A stretch of 64,000 nt of DNA from Peptoniphilus_A genitalis (GTDB taxonomy: Bacteria > Bacillota > Clostridia > Tissierellales > Peptoniphilaceae): assembly GCF_949769225.1 (NCBI RefSeq), contig NZ_CATKPB010000001.1; one strand, given 5' to 3'. Positions 8,554-16,543 of this stretch are shown piece after piece; the stretch's first letter is position 1; each line of letters opens with the position of its first letter. Under the pieces are notes generated by a model, which worked only from the letters and a program-made list of their open reading frames with translations, was not told the origin of the DNA and ran no database searches. The position numbers and the translations under genes were made by a program.

Positions 8554-9003
8554 ATGAAAGTAATTTTAATTAAGGACGACAAAACTCTAGGCAAAAAAGG
8601 CGAAATAGTTAACGCAAAGACTGGCTATGCTAGAAACTTCTTGCTACCAAGAGGTATTGCCATTGAAGCTACTCCAGAAAACATGGAAACATGGAAGAAG
8701 AATAAGCTTGAAGAAGAAAAATTAGAAAAAGAAAACCGTGCTAAGGCTAATGAAATCAAGAAGAAAATTAGCGAAATCACTTTAACTATTAAGGCAAAGG
8801 CTGGAGAAGGCGGAAGACTTTTTGGTGCCATCACTTCTGCTGACATTGCAAAAAAATTAAAACAAGACCACAAGATTGATGTTGATAAGAAGAAAATCGA
8901 ACTTGGAGAAAACATCAAGGAAGCTGGCATGAAAAACATTGACATCAAGCTTTACCCAGACGTTGTTGCTACTTTAAAAGTAAATGTTAGACCGGAATCT
9001 TGA
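8554..9003 (+). CDS. rplI: 50S ribosomal protein L9
   Basis: 149 residues from ATG 8554, behind GCGAGGAA inside the last codons of gdpP; a TTG at 8530 would add a non-homologous tail. Starts MKVILIKDDKTLGKKGEIV, the N-terminal 23S-rRNA-binding domain, then a long lysine/glutamate-rich connecting helix (about 45-80) and a C-terminal domain with GGRLFGAITSADIA. This dumbbell layout is diagnostic. Binds 23S rRNA at the base of the L1 stalk. The gene sits between gdpP and dnaB, the order conserved in Firmicutes. Confidence 0.96.
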   Translation: MKVILIKDDKTLGKKGEIVNAKTGYARNFLLPRGIAIEATPENMETWKKNKLEEEKLEKENRAKANEIKKKISEITLTIKAKAGEGGRLFGAITSADIAKKLKQDHKIDVDKKKIELGENIKEAGMKNIDIKLYPDVVATLKVNVRPES

Positions 9004-9008
9004 TTGAT

Positions 9009-10370
9009 ATGGATGCAAAGGGAGAATTAAATTTTAATTCTGTTTCAAATTTAAAGATGCCTCCCCACAATTTGGAGGCAGAGGAGTCAGCCCTTGGTTC
9101 CATGATGCTCTCCAAGGAAGCCATCACAACATCCATTGAGCTATTAAATATCCAGGACTTCTACCAAGAAGCCCACAGAAAAATTTACACTGCCATCTTA
9201 AATATTTACAACAGAAATGAAGCAGCCGATGTAATTACAATTGCAGAGGAACTTAAAAAGACTGACGACCTTGAAGTTGTTGGTGGTATCCCCTACCTTG
9301 CAGACCTATCTTCTAATGTAACTGCAGTTTCAAATATTAAATACTACTGCAAGATTATCAAGGAGAAGGGGATCTTGAGAGAGCTAATTGATTCATCGGA
9401 CAAGGTAATTTCTGCTGCCTATTCTCCTGATGCCCAGGCAGACCTCATCATTGAGCTCGCAGAAAAATCTGTCTTCGACATAACTCAGGACTCCACAAAG
9501 AACGGCCTTGTAAATATAAAAAACATTGCCCTAGACTCCTTCTCTGAAATGGAAAAAAAGGCCCAAAACCCCAATGCCCTTACGGGACTTACAACTGGTT
9601 TTGTGGACCTAGATAGAAAAATTTCCGGACTTCAAAAGTCTGATTTGATTTTGTTGGCAGCTAGACCTTCCATGGGTAAGACTGCCCTCATGGTAAACAT
9701 TGCAACTAATGCAGCCCTAAGAGGTGGTGCATCTGTTGCAGTCTTTTCTCTTGAAATGAGTAAGAACCAACTCTTCCAGAGAATTATCTCATCCACTTCC
9801 CACGTTGACCTCCAAAAGGTCATTAGTGGTAACTTAAATGAAGAAGAGTGGACAAAGATAATTAACACTATGCCAATTGTGTCTAATTTAAAAATGGAAA
9901 TTGACGACACAGCTGGGATCTCTCCACTTGAACTCAAGGCCAAGTGCCGAAGGATGAAGGTAGAAAAGGGTCTTGATTTGATTGTAATTGACTACTTACA
10001 ACTTATGCAGATGTCATCAAGGTCTGAGTCAAGGCAACAAGAAATTTCTGCCATATCGAGAAACCTCAAGGCCATTGCCAAGGAATTAGAAGTTCCTGTC
10101 ATTGCCCTTTCACAACTTTCTCGTGCTCCAGAACTTAGGACTGACCACAGACCAATCCTATCTGACCTTCGTGAGTCTGGTGCCATAGAACAAGACGCCG
10201 ACATTGTAATGTTCCTCTACAGAGACGAGTATTACACTAAGGAAGAATCAGAAAAACCAAATGTTGGTGAAGTTATTATCGCCAAGCACAGGAATGGTCC
10301 AACGGGAACTGTTGAGTTGATGTTTAAGAAGGAATTTACAAAATTCTTGAACTTGCAGAGAAACGATTGA
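9009..10370 (+). CDS. dnaB: replicative DNA helicase DnaB (DnaC in Bacillus)
   Basis: 453 residues from ATG 9009; a TTG at 9000 that overlaps the rplI stop is an alternative, and neither has a strong ribosome binding site, hinting at translational coupling. N-terminal domain (MPPHNLEAEESALGSMM...) binds DnaG primase. The C-terminal RecA-like motor has Walker A ARPSMGKTA (about 218-226), Walker B LIVIDYLQLM (about 323-332) and the terminal HRNGPTGT motif. Hexameric 5'-3' helicase that unwinds the fork; its probable loader DnaI and DnaD partner are at the other end of this window. No intein is present in the Walker region. Confidence 0.95.
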   Translation: MDAKGELNFNSVSNLKMPPHNLEAEESALGSMMLSKEAITTSIELLNIQDFYQEAHRKIYTAILNIYNRNEAADVITIAEELKKTDDLEVVGGIPYLADLSSNVTAVSNIKYYCKIIKEKGILRELIDSSDKVISAAYSPDAQADLIIELAEKSVFDITQDSTKNGLVNIKNIALDSFSEMEKKAQNPNALTGLTTGFVDLDRKISGLQKSDLILLAARPSMGKTALMVNIATNAALRGGASVAVFSLEMSKNQLFQRIISSTSHVDLQKVISGNLNEEEWTKIINTMPIVSNLKMEIDDTAGISPLELKAKCRRMKVEKGLDLIVIDYLQLMQMSSRSESRQQEISAISRNLKAIAKELEVPVIALSQLSRAPELRTDHRPILSDLRESGAIEQDADIVMFLYRDEYYTKEESEKPNVGEVIIAKHRNGPTGTVELMFKKEFTKFLNLQRND

Positions 10371-10390
10371 TAAGTAAATAAAATTTTTGA

Positions 10391-10425
10391 AGACTCTTGT
10401 GAAAGCAGAGTCTTTTATTTTTTTT
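10391..10425 (+). terminator. intrinsic terminator after dnaB
   Basis: AGACTC / GAGTCT stem with a T-rich tail ending the yybS-dnaB operon. Confidence 0.8.
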
Positions 10426-10433
10426 GCGACAAA

Positions 10434-10442
10434 TGTTATAAT
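10434..10442 (+). promoter_or_regulatory. extended -10 promoter of uppP
   Basis: TGtTATAAT (10434-10442), about 18 nt before GGAGG. The -35 region is only a T-rich tract shared with the dnaB terminator. Confidence 0.5.
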
Positions 10443-10470
10443 ATGCATTGAAAAAATATTGGAGGTTAAT

Positions 10471-11346
10471 ATGATTTTAGATTTAATAAAAGTAATCTTC
10501 CTCGGTATCATCGAGGGACTTACAGAATTTTTGCCTGTATCATCAACAGGCCACCTTATAATAGCTGACAGCTTTATAAAACTTGAACCCAAGGCCTTTT
10601 CCAATGCCTTTAGTGTCATCATCCAACTTGGTGCAATCCTAGCAGTAGTTTATCTCTACTTCTACGACATCAACCCCATTGCCAAGGGCAAGTTAGTAGC
10701 AGTTCTTGGAGAAGAAAAGTACAATGAACTAAGCTTTAAGGATAAGTTCAAATACAGAGACCTTGAGACAATGAGACTAATCGCAAAGATTATTGTTGGC
10801 TTCTTGCCAGCAGCCTTCTTTGGCTTCCTCTTAGATGACTTCATCGATGCCCATCTCTTTAATCCCATAACAGTTGCTATTGCACTTATCTTTTACGGGA
10901 TAGTAATTATATTTATGGAAAAAAATAATAAGGATAAGGACTTTAAGTACGAAACTCTAGATGACATTGGACTTAAGACTGCCCTCTTCATTGGTTTTTT
11001 CCAATGCCTTGCCATGGTGCCAGGCACATCTCGTTCAGCAGCGACAATTATTGGGGCCATGCTACTTGGCTGCTCGAGAACAAGCTCTGCTAAATTTTCC
11101 TTTTATCTCGCAGTCCCAACAATGCTTGGTGCAACTGCCCTAAAGATTTTAAAAATAGGATTCTCCTTCAGCCTATGGCAATGGTTCTTGATTCTGCTTG
11201 GAGGTATAATCTCCTACATCGTTGCCCTTGTTGTTATCAAAAAATTCTTGGGCTATGTTCGTGAACACGACTTCATTCCCTTTGGATACTACAGGATTGT
11301 CCTCGGCTTAGTAGTCCTCTGCCTTGGCTTTTTCAATATAATTTGA
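10471..11346 (+). CDS. uppP: undecaprenyl-diphosphate phosphatase UppP (BacA type)
   Basis: 291 residues from ATG 10471 with GGAGG 6 nt upstream; upstream in-frame codons overlap the dnaB terminator. Multi-pass membrane protein with both BacA signatures: EFLPVSSTGHLI (about 17-28) and PGTSRSAATI (about 183-192). It dephosphorylates C55-PP at the membrane to recycle the lipid carrier for peptidoglycan and teichoic acids. The nitrilase gene starts 7 nt after its stop, so the two are cotranscribed. A DUF368 carrier-lipid transporter at 20.4 kb acts on the product of this enzyme. Confidence 0.95.
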   Translation: MILDLIKVIFLGIIEGLTEFLPVSSTGHLIIADSFIKLEPKAFSNAFSVIIQLGAILAVVYLYFYDINPIAKGKLVAVLGEEKYNELSFKDKFKYRDLETMRLIAKIIVGFLPAAFFGFLLDDFIDAHLFNPITVAIALIFYGIVIIFMEKNNKDKDFKYETLDDIGLKTALFIGFFQCLAMVPGTSRSAATIIGAMLLGCSRTSSAKFSFYLAVPTMLGATALKILKIGFSFSLWQWFLILLGGIISYIVALVVIKKFLGYVREHDFIPFGYYRIVLGLVVLCLGFFNII

Positions 11347-11353
11347 GGTGACT

Positions 11354-12148
11354 ATGAAAGATTTTAAGGTTGGAATAATTCAGCTGCCTGCTAAGGGCGA
11401 CAAAAAAGAAAATTTAAAGACAATGGAGGAATATGTAGCTCTTGTAAAAAAAGAAGGAGCTGATGTGGTTTGTCTTCCAGAAATGTGGAACTGTCCCTAC
11501 CAAAATTCCTACTTCACAAAATTTGCTGAAGAGGACTTTGGGGAAACTTATGAGAAGATGAGCCAGGTGGCAAAAGAAAATAAAGTCTACTTGATTGGCG
11601 GCTCAATACCAATTAAGTCTGGCGACAAGATCTACAACAGGTCCTATGTCTTTGACAAGGCTGGCAAAGAAATCTACAGGTATTCCAAGATCAACCTCTT
11701 CGACATAGAAGGCTACAAGGAGTCAGATACAATTTCTGGCGGCAAGTCTCTTGGAGTTTTTGAAACAGAATACGGAACTTTTGGACTTGCAATTTGTTTT
11801 GACTTGAGGTTCCCTGAACTATTCCAAACTTTTCGTGACTATGGGGCAGAAGTCATCTTCGTTCCATCAACCTTTATGAAGAAGACTGGCGAAGTTCACT
11901 TCCACCTTCTCAACAGGGCCCGTGCAGTGGATACTCAATGTTATCTGGTATCTCCTGCCATAGCAAGAGATGATGACCTGTCAAAGAATGCCTACGCCCA
12001 CTCACTTATAGTTGACCCAAGTGGCAAGATAGAAGTGGACCTTGGCGAAGACAAAAATTATGCAGTCTTAAAACTAGAAGCTAATAAAGTTAAGAGGGAA
12101 AGAGAAAAACTTCCCCTTGAAGTATCAAGAAAAAATAGAAAGTTATAA
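11354..12148 (+). CDS. carbon-nitrogen hydrolase (nitrilase superfamily, omega-amidase-like)
   Basis: 264 residues from ATG 11354, with GAGGTG just before; a GTG at 11348 is possible. The Glu-Lys-Cys triad is in place: LPEMWN (Glu near 43), SKINLF (Lys near 110) and AICFDLRFPE (Cys near 147). Length and RFPELF motif match omega-amidase/Nit2-type enzymes, which hydrolyse alpha-ketoglutaramate or alpha-ketosuccinamate, by-products of glutamine or asparagine transamination. Exact substrate is inferred. Cytoplasmic. Cotranscribed with uppP, which looks like convenience rather than shared function. Confidence 0.85.
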   Translation: MKDFKVGIIQLPAKGDKKENLKTMEEYVALVKKEGADVVCLPEMWNCPYQNSYFTKFAEEDFGETYEKMSQVAKENKVYLIGGSIPIKSGDKIYNRSYVFDKAGKEIYRYSKINLFDIEGYKESDTISGGKSLGVFETEYGTFGLAICFDLRFPELFQTFRDYGAEVIFVPSTFMKKTGEVHFHLLNRARAVDTQCYLVSPAIARDDDLSKNAYAHSLIVDPSGKIEVDLGEDKNYAVLKLEANKVKREREKLPLEVSRKNRKL

Positions 12149-12171
12149 GTTATAAAAATTTATAAAAAAAG

Positions 12172-12206
12172 AAACTCTTGCAAAATTACATGCAAGAGTT
12201 TTTTTA
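12172..12206. terminator. bidirectional terminator
   Basis: Ten-base perfect stem AAACTCTTGC / GCAAGAGTTT, A-run before and T-run after; serves the nitrilase gene and the convergent SdpI-like gene. Confidence 0.85.
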
Positions 12207-12233
12207 ATTCCTTGGAAGTCAACCAAGGCTTTT

Positions 12234-12875
12234 TTAAATTCCCTTTGTGTATAGATAGTAAGAGTAAATTGCTGGAATTATTCCACCAAGTATAAGTGGA
12301 ACTAAAAAGACAATTTCACTTTTTAAAAATACTGAAAGGATTAGACAAAGTCCAATTATTACAAAGCAAATTCCACCAAGTCTATGAGTCCTTCGCCAGT
12401 TCTCGTCGCTGTTAAGAGTCCATGGTAGCTTTATCCCCATAGTGTAGTTCCTCTTTATCTTTGGAAGGTAGTTTCCAATGGCGATAAATAGAAGACCAAT
12501 AAAAATTGGAAGTATCGTTGACACCTTTACCTCTCTTCCAAATCCTGCCATAACTGTTATTATATAAATCAAAAGCATTATTGCGGGCATGGAAAGCTTA
12601 CTTATTGTCATTACAAGGTTAAATTGTTTCTTATTTTTTGGGTCACTGTCTAGCATAAAGCAGAGGAAGGCATTCATAAGTACAAGAAAGCCTTGAATTA
12701 CTACCATAGCATGAAACTTTGAACTGTAATCATCAGCTTGACCTTGGAAGTTCCAATGAGTTGGAAGCTCTGCTGGCATCTTATCGTAAAACAAAATATT
12801 AAAAATTATTAAAATTAAAATTGATGCAATTATAGAAATTATTGAGTTTTTCCTAAGCCTAAATTTATTTTTCAT
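12234..12875 (-). CDS. SdpI-like membrane protein (DUF1648/SdpI family)
   Basis: 213 residues with about six membrane segments. The N-terminal third has the DUF1648 pattern (YDKMPAELPTHWNFQGQADDY, about 29-49). The C-terminal half carries the SdpI signature region (GNYLPKIKRNYTMGIKLPWTLNSDENW, about 132-158). In Bacillus SdpI gives immunity to the SdpC toxin and sequesters the repressor SdpR at the membrane. The start overlaps the upstream ArsR/SdpR-like gene by 11 nt, which is the same arrangement. No SdpC or SdpAB is visible here, so a role in immunity to foreign toxins or in signalling is an inference. Confidence 0.82.
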   Translation of the reverse strand: MKNKFRLRKNSIISIIASILILIIFNILFYDKMPAELPTHWNFQGQADDYSSKFHAMVVIQGFLVLMNAFLCFMLDSDPKNKKQFNLVMTISKLSMPAIMLLIYIITVMAGFGREVKVSTILPIFIGLLFIAIGNYLPKIKRNYTMGIKLPWTLNSDENWRRTHRLGGICFVIIGLCLILSVFLKSEIVFLVPLILGGIIPAIYSYYLYTKGI

Positions 12876-13137
12876 CTGGACCTCCTTTGAATTTCACAAT
12901 CCATGTAAGTATTTCTTCGAAAACTGAAGTGTTGAGTTCGTAGTAAATAAAGTTTTTTTCCTTTTCTTCGTAAATTAGGTCTTGGTCTTTTAAAATCTTT
13001 AGGTGATGGGATATTGTCGCCTTGGTTAGGTTAAACTTGTCAGCAATTTCTCCTGCATTCATCCTCCCCGACCTAAGCATATTTAAAATCTCTAGCCTAA
13101 CGGGGTCTGACAAGGCCTTAAAGGTATCAGAAAACAC
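12865..13137 (-). CDS. ArsR/SdpR-type transcriptional repressor
   Basis: 90 residues: a compact winged helix (FKALSDPVRLEILNMLRSGRMN start, recognition helix near KATISHHLKILKDQDLI, wing EEKEKNFIYYELN). No ArsR metal-binding cysteine motif is visible, which fits SdpR rather than metal sensors. It is first gene of the two-gene operon with the SdpI-like protein. Two copies of a 26-bp element with CTATTT...AAATAG dyad flank its promoter (13162-13187, 13224-13249), strongly suggesting autorepression relieved by the membrane partner. Confidence 0.85.
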   Translation of the reverse strand: MFSDTFKALSDPVRLEILNMLRSGRMNAGEIADKFNLTKATISHHLKILKDQDLIYEEKEKNFIYYELNTSVFEEILTWIVKFKGGPDEK

Positions 13138-13161
13138 TAGACCACTTCCCTTCCTTTAATT

Positions 13162-13249
13162 CTATTTTGATAATTATCTAAATGGTTAATTTAATTATAT
13201 AAAATTTTTTCTCCATGTCAAGACTATTTTGAAATTTATCTAAATAGTT
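13162..13249 (-). promoter_or_regulatory. sdpR-like promoter flanked by two operator copies
   Basis: Minus-strand TTGACA (13221-13216), 16-nt spacer, TATAAT (13199-13194). A 26-bp element at 13162-13187 recurs at 13224-13249 with three mismatches. Each copy is an imperfect dyad CTATTT(N12)AAATAG or AAATGG. One copy sits downstream of the -10, the other upstream of the -35. Confidence 0.7.
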
Positions 13250-13549
13250 TTTGTTTTTATTATCCACGCCTTTCTCTTTTCTGAGAATTTTATTTTTGCG
13301 AATCACTTACTTTCAATTTTTAAAACTTATTAGCTTCTAAAATTTTAGAATTTTTTAAACAAGAAATATCTTCTTACATAATAAAAAATATTCTCTTCCA
13401 CAAAAAATCAAAAAATTAACTTTAATTAACTTTTTAAACAAAAAATATAAATTTAACTTATAATAATAAAAAGACTCTCGCCTTTCCTTACGATTAGATT
13501 AACTTATGGCACATTAATTTCTAAGAATGAAATAGTTTCCAGTATGTGG
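13250..13549. other. AT-rich gap, no gene seen
   Basis: Very AT-rich spacer between the divergent SdpR-like and IclR genes. The only regular structure noted is a perfect 16-bp palindrome TTCTAAAATTTTAGAA at 13335-13350. No reading frame with a ribosome binding site was found. Confidence 0.5.
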
Positions 13550-13555
13550 TATAAT
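13547..13555 (+). promoter_or_regulatory. extended -10 promoter of the IclR gene
   Basis: TGgTATAAT 20 nt before the ATG and next to the GAAGGTG ribosome binding site; -35 not recognisable. Confidence 0.45.
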
Positions 13556-13575
13556 TAAGGATAGAAGGTGAAATT

Positions 13576-14322
13576 ATGATTCAAAGTTTAGTCAAGGCAG
13601 CTAATGTTTTAGACATCTTAAAAAGTGAAAATAGAGAGCTTACAATTGCAGAAATTTCTGAATTTTTAAATATACCCCCAAGCACTGCCCACAGAATTCT
13701 CTCCACCCTAATTGGGGTTGGATATGTGTCAAAAGATGAGAGGACCCACCTCTATGGTCTGGGACCTGCCCTAATACCCCTAGGCATTAAGGCATCCTCA
13801 AAGCTTGATCCACAAGCCGTGGGTAAGGCAGTCCTTGAAAACTTGTCTGACATGACTAATGAGGACTCTTATTTTGTCATAAAGTCTGGCGACAAGGGCC
13901 TCATGCTTTCCAAGGCTGAAGGCAAGCACTCCCTAAAGATTGTGGAAAATTTTGGAATAGAAATTGACCTCCACAAGGGAGCCATAAGAAAGACTATCTT
14001 GGCCTTTCAATCTGATGACTATATAAACTACTACTTAAAAAAGGACCTTTCCGACTACCTTGATGCACCTGTTGACAAGGAAGCTCTGAGGCATGATTTA
14101 ATGCAAATAAGGAACAACAAAATTTCTGTATCTGATTCAGAATACATTGATTCAGTTATTGGAATTGGAGCCCCTGTCTTTAACTACAAGGACCAACTTG
14201 TGGGAGCTATTGGAGTTGTCATTCCAAAGGAAAGGATCAACGAGGCCTCTAAAAAAGAATATATTGAGGCAGTGAAAAATGCTGGTATTGAATTTTCTAA
14301 AAATTTGGGCTATTCAGATTGA
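13576..14322 (+). CDS. IclR family transcriptional regulator
   Basis: 248 residues, normal IclR length. N-terminal winged helix (VKAANVLDILKSENRELTIAEI, recognition helix near PPSTAHRILSTLIGVGYV, about 30-55), then an effector domain (about 75-245) with GIGAPVFNYKDQLVGAIGVV (about 195-214), a conserved IclR signature. Family members bind small organic acids or aromatic metabolites as dimers. No catabolic operon adjoins, so the target is unknown. A monocistronic unit with its own promoter and terminator. Confidence 0.88.
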   Translation: MIQSLVKAANVLDILKSENRELTIAEISEFLNIPPSTAHRILSTLIGVGYVSKDERTHLYGLGPALIPLGIKASSKLDPQAVGKAVLENLSDMTNEDSYFVIKSGDKGLMLSKAEGKHSLKIVENFGIEIDLHKGAIRKTILAFQSDDYINYYLKKDLSDYLDAPVDKEALRHDLMQIRNNKISVSDSEYIDSVIGIGAPVFNYKDQLVGAIGVVIPKERINEASKKEYIEAVKNAGIEFSKNLGYSD

Positions 14323-14327
14323 TTATT

Positions 14328-14356
14328 AACTCTACTTTTTACAGTAGAGTTTTTTT
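14328..14356 (+). terminator. intrinsic terminator after IclR gene
   Basis: AACTCTACT / AGTAGAGTT stem, short loop, T-run. Confidence 0.85.
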
Positions 14357-14396
14357 ATTGGCCTTTTTATTTTTTTGAATTTAATTTTAATTAACC

Positions 14397-14540
14397 TATA
14401 AAGTCTTATTAAGCTACAAAGATTTATCAACTCGTGGACTTTTATTATGTCTCAAATTTCTATCAACTCACAAACTTTCATTAACTCATAAACTTTTACC
14501 AAGTCATTAATTTTTATTAAGTCGCAAGATCCCATAAGCC
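14397..14540. repeat. degenerate tandem repeat, about 8 units of 18 bp
   Basis: Units of 17-19 bp follow each other without gaps: boundaries near 14397, 14415, 14434, 14453, 14470, 14488, 14506, 14524-14540. Best-matching units read ACAAACTTTCATTAACTC, ATAAACTTTTACCAAGTC and ATTAATTTTTATTAAGTC; the outer units are more diverged. The array lies in the 3' gap between the IclR terminator and the ABC-F gene and has no reading frame with start signals. Confidence 0.7.
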
Positions 14541-14611
14541 CACCATCTTTTATTTTTTAAAGCTGTCCAATTACTTCACAAGTCTAGCTTCTTTTAAAGG
14601 GCTTCTTTATT

Positions 14612-14620
14612 TGTTAAAAT
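14612..14620 (+). promoter_or_regulatory. extended -10 promoter of the ABC-F gene
   Basis: TGtTAAAAT about 8 nt upstream of the GGGAGG ribosome binding site, leaving a very short leader. Confidence 0.4.
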
Positions 14621-14637
14621 GTATCTGGGAGGTCATT

Positions 14638-16524
14638 ATGCCAATACTTAGTTTAACGAATATAAAAAAATCCTATATTGATGAAGAAACTATTAGGGCT
14701 GGAAACCTAATAGTTGAGGATAAGGATAAAATTGGCCTTATTGGAATCAACGGAAGTGGCAAGTCCACTCTTTTTAATATAATTACAGAAAATCTTTCCT
14801 ATGATGAAGGAGAAATTTTTAGGAAAAAAGATTTAAAGGTGGGTTACCTAGAGCAACAACTTAGCCTTCACACTGAAGGGTCCATTTACGACAACTGCCT
14901 TTCAATCTTTGCTGACCTAATAGAACTTGAAAAAAACTTGAGAAATCAAGAGCACATAATTGCCGCCAACCCCAACAATCTCGACGAAGAGCTCATGAAG
15001 TATCAAAGGCTTCAAGATGAGTTTCACAAGAGGGATGGCTATTCTTATAATTCAAAGATAAGGGGAACCCTAGTTGGTCTTGGCTTCACAGAAGAGGACT
15101 TTGACAAGGACATCTCCACCCTATCTGGTGGGCAAAAGTCTCGTGTGGCCCTTGCCATGCTCCTCCTCGAAGAGGCAGACCTGCTCCTACTTGACGAGCC
15201 TACCAACCACTTGGACATTGGGGCAATCTCTTGGCTTGAAAAATACTTAAAGGACATTGACAAGGCTGTCATTATAATCTCTCACGATAGGTACTTTTTA
15301 AATAACATTGTCTCCAAGATCGTCCTCTTGGAAAATGGGGAAACCAAATCCTACAAGGGCAACTACGATACCTACATGAGGCAGAGGAAGAAGGACTTTG
15401 AAGTCTTGAAGAGGCAATATGAGGACCAACAAAAGGAAATCAAGAGGCAGGAAGAGATTATAAAGAGGTATATGAATCTTGGACGTGACAGGTTCATCAA
15501 GCAGGGCAAGAGCCGTAAGAAGATGCTCGATAAGATGCAGAGGATTGAGATGCCGGCATCTAACAAGAAGACCAATCTCCACTTCACGCCAAAGAAAACT
15601 TCAGGTAAGGACGTCTTGGAGATCAAGGACCTTTCAAAGTCCTTTGGCGACCACCAAGTCTTCAAAGACCTTAATGCCTTTGTCTACAAAAACGACAAGA
15701 TTGGGCTAATTGGTCCCAACGGTGTGGGCAAGTCCACCCTCTTTAAGATAATTGCCGGAGAAACTCCTCCAAGTTCTGGAGAAGTTAAACTTGGTTCTAA
15801 TGTGGATGTTGCATTTTTCTACCAAGAGCTTGACAACTTAAACCTAGACAATACTGTTATGGACGAAATTTGGGACGAGTTTCCAAAGCTTGAGCACTTT
15901 CAAATTCGAAAATACCTGGCAGAATTTCTCTTTGTAGGTGACGACATCTTTAAGACAATCGACGAGCTTTCTGGTGGAGAACGTGGAAGGTTGTCACTTT
16001 TAAAGATCATGCTAAAGGGGGCAAACTTTCTTGTTCTTGACGAACCTACAAACCACTTGGACATCGACTCCAAGGAAATCCTTGAAGACGCCCTCTTAAA
16101 GTACGATGGAACTGTCCTATCCATATCCCACGACAGGTACTTTTTAAATAAGACTGTTGATAAAATTTTTGAAATGACTGGGTCTGGGATCAACACCTAC
16201 CTTGGCAACTACGATTATTATCTTGAAAAGACCACAGAGGTGGAAGGTCTTGAGGATAACTACAAGTCAAGGACAGAAATTGAAAAAGAAAAGCGTGAAG
16301 AAAGAGAAGAACGCAAAAAAAATAAGGCCCTTCGTAAAGAAAAAGAAAAAATTGAAAAAGAGATTTCAACAATCGAAGAAAAGTTATCCACAATAGACTC
16401 TAAACTTGCAGACTCTAACACTTACAGCGATTATCAACTAGCAAGTGATTTATCAATAGAGCGTGAAAGCCTTGCAAATACTTTAGAAGACCTTTATGAA
16501 AAATGGATGGAACTTGAGGATTGA
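14638..16524 (+). CDS. ABC-F family ATPase (Uup/YdiF-like ribosome-associated)
   Basis: 628 residues from ATG 14638 (GGGAGG upstream; the in-frame TTG at 14611 overlaps the -10). Two ABC domains without membrane segments: Walker A GINGSGKST (about 37-45) and GPNGVGKST (about 359-367). The signatures are LSGGQKSRV (about 162) and LSGGERGRL (about 445), each followed by a DEPTNHLDI Walker B. A charged interdomain linker (about 250-320) and a lysine/glutamate-rich C-terminal coiled coil (about 545-628) match the Uup/YdiF branch. ABC-F proteins act on the ribosome, resolving stalled states or protecting against antibiotics. The C-terminal coiled coil and housekeeping setting favour a translation factor; resistance is not excluded. 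Confidence 0.9.
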   Translation: MPILSLTNIKKSYIDEETIRAGNLIVEDKDKIGLIGINGSGKSTLFNIITENLSYDEGEIFRKKDLKVGYLEQQLSLHTEGSIYDNCLSIFADLIELEKNLRNQEHIIAANPNNLDEELMKYQRLQDEFHKRDGYSYNSKIRGTLVGLGFTEEDFDKDISTLSGGQKSRVALAMLLLEEADLLLLDEPTNHLDIGAISWLEKYLKDIDKAVIIISHDRYFLNNIVSKIVLLENGETKSYKGNYDTYMRQRKKDFEVLKRQYEDQQKEIKRQEEIIKRYMNLGRDRFIKQGKSRKKMLDKMQRIEMPASNKKTNLHFTPKKTSGKDVLEIKDLSKSFGDHQVFKDLNAFVYKNDKIGLIGPNGVGKSTLFKIIAGETPPSSGEVKLGSNVDVAFFYQELDNLNLDNTVMDEIWDEFPKLEHFQIRKYLAEFLFVGDDIFKTIDELSGGERGRLSLLKIMLKGANFLVLDEPTNHLDIDSKEILEDALLKYDGTVLSISHDRYFLNKTVDKIFEMTGSGINTYLGNYDYYLEKTTEVEGLEDNYKSRTEIEKEKREEREERKKNKALRKEKEKIEKEISTIEEKLSTIDSKLADSNTYSDYQLASDLSIERESLANTLEDLYEKWMELED

Positions 16525-16543
16525 TGAAAATCTTATAAAGTTT

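Noticed and set aside
14397..14540. CRISPR array
   Set aside because: Units are contiguous and diverged, without constant repeats separated by unique spacers; no cas genes.
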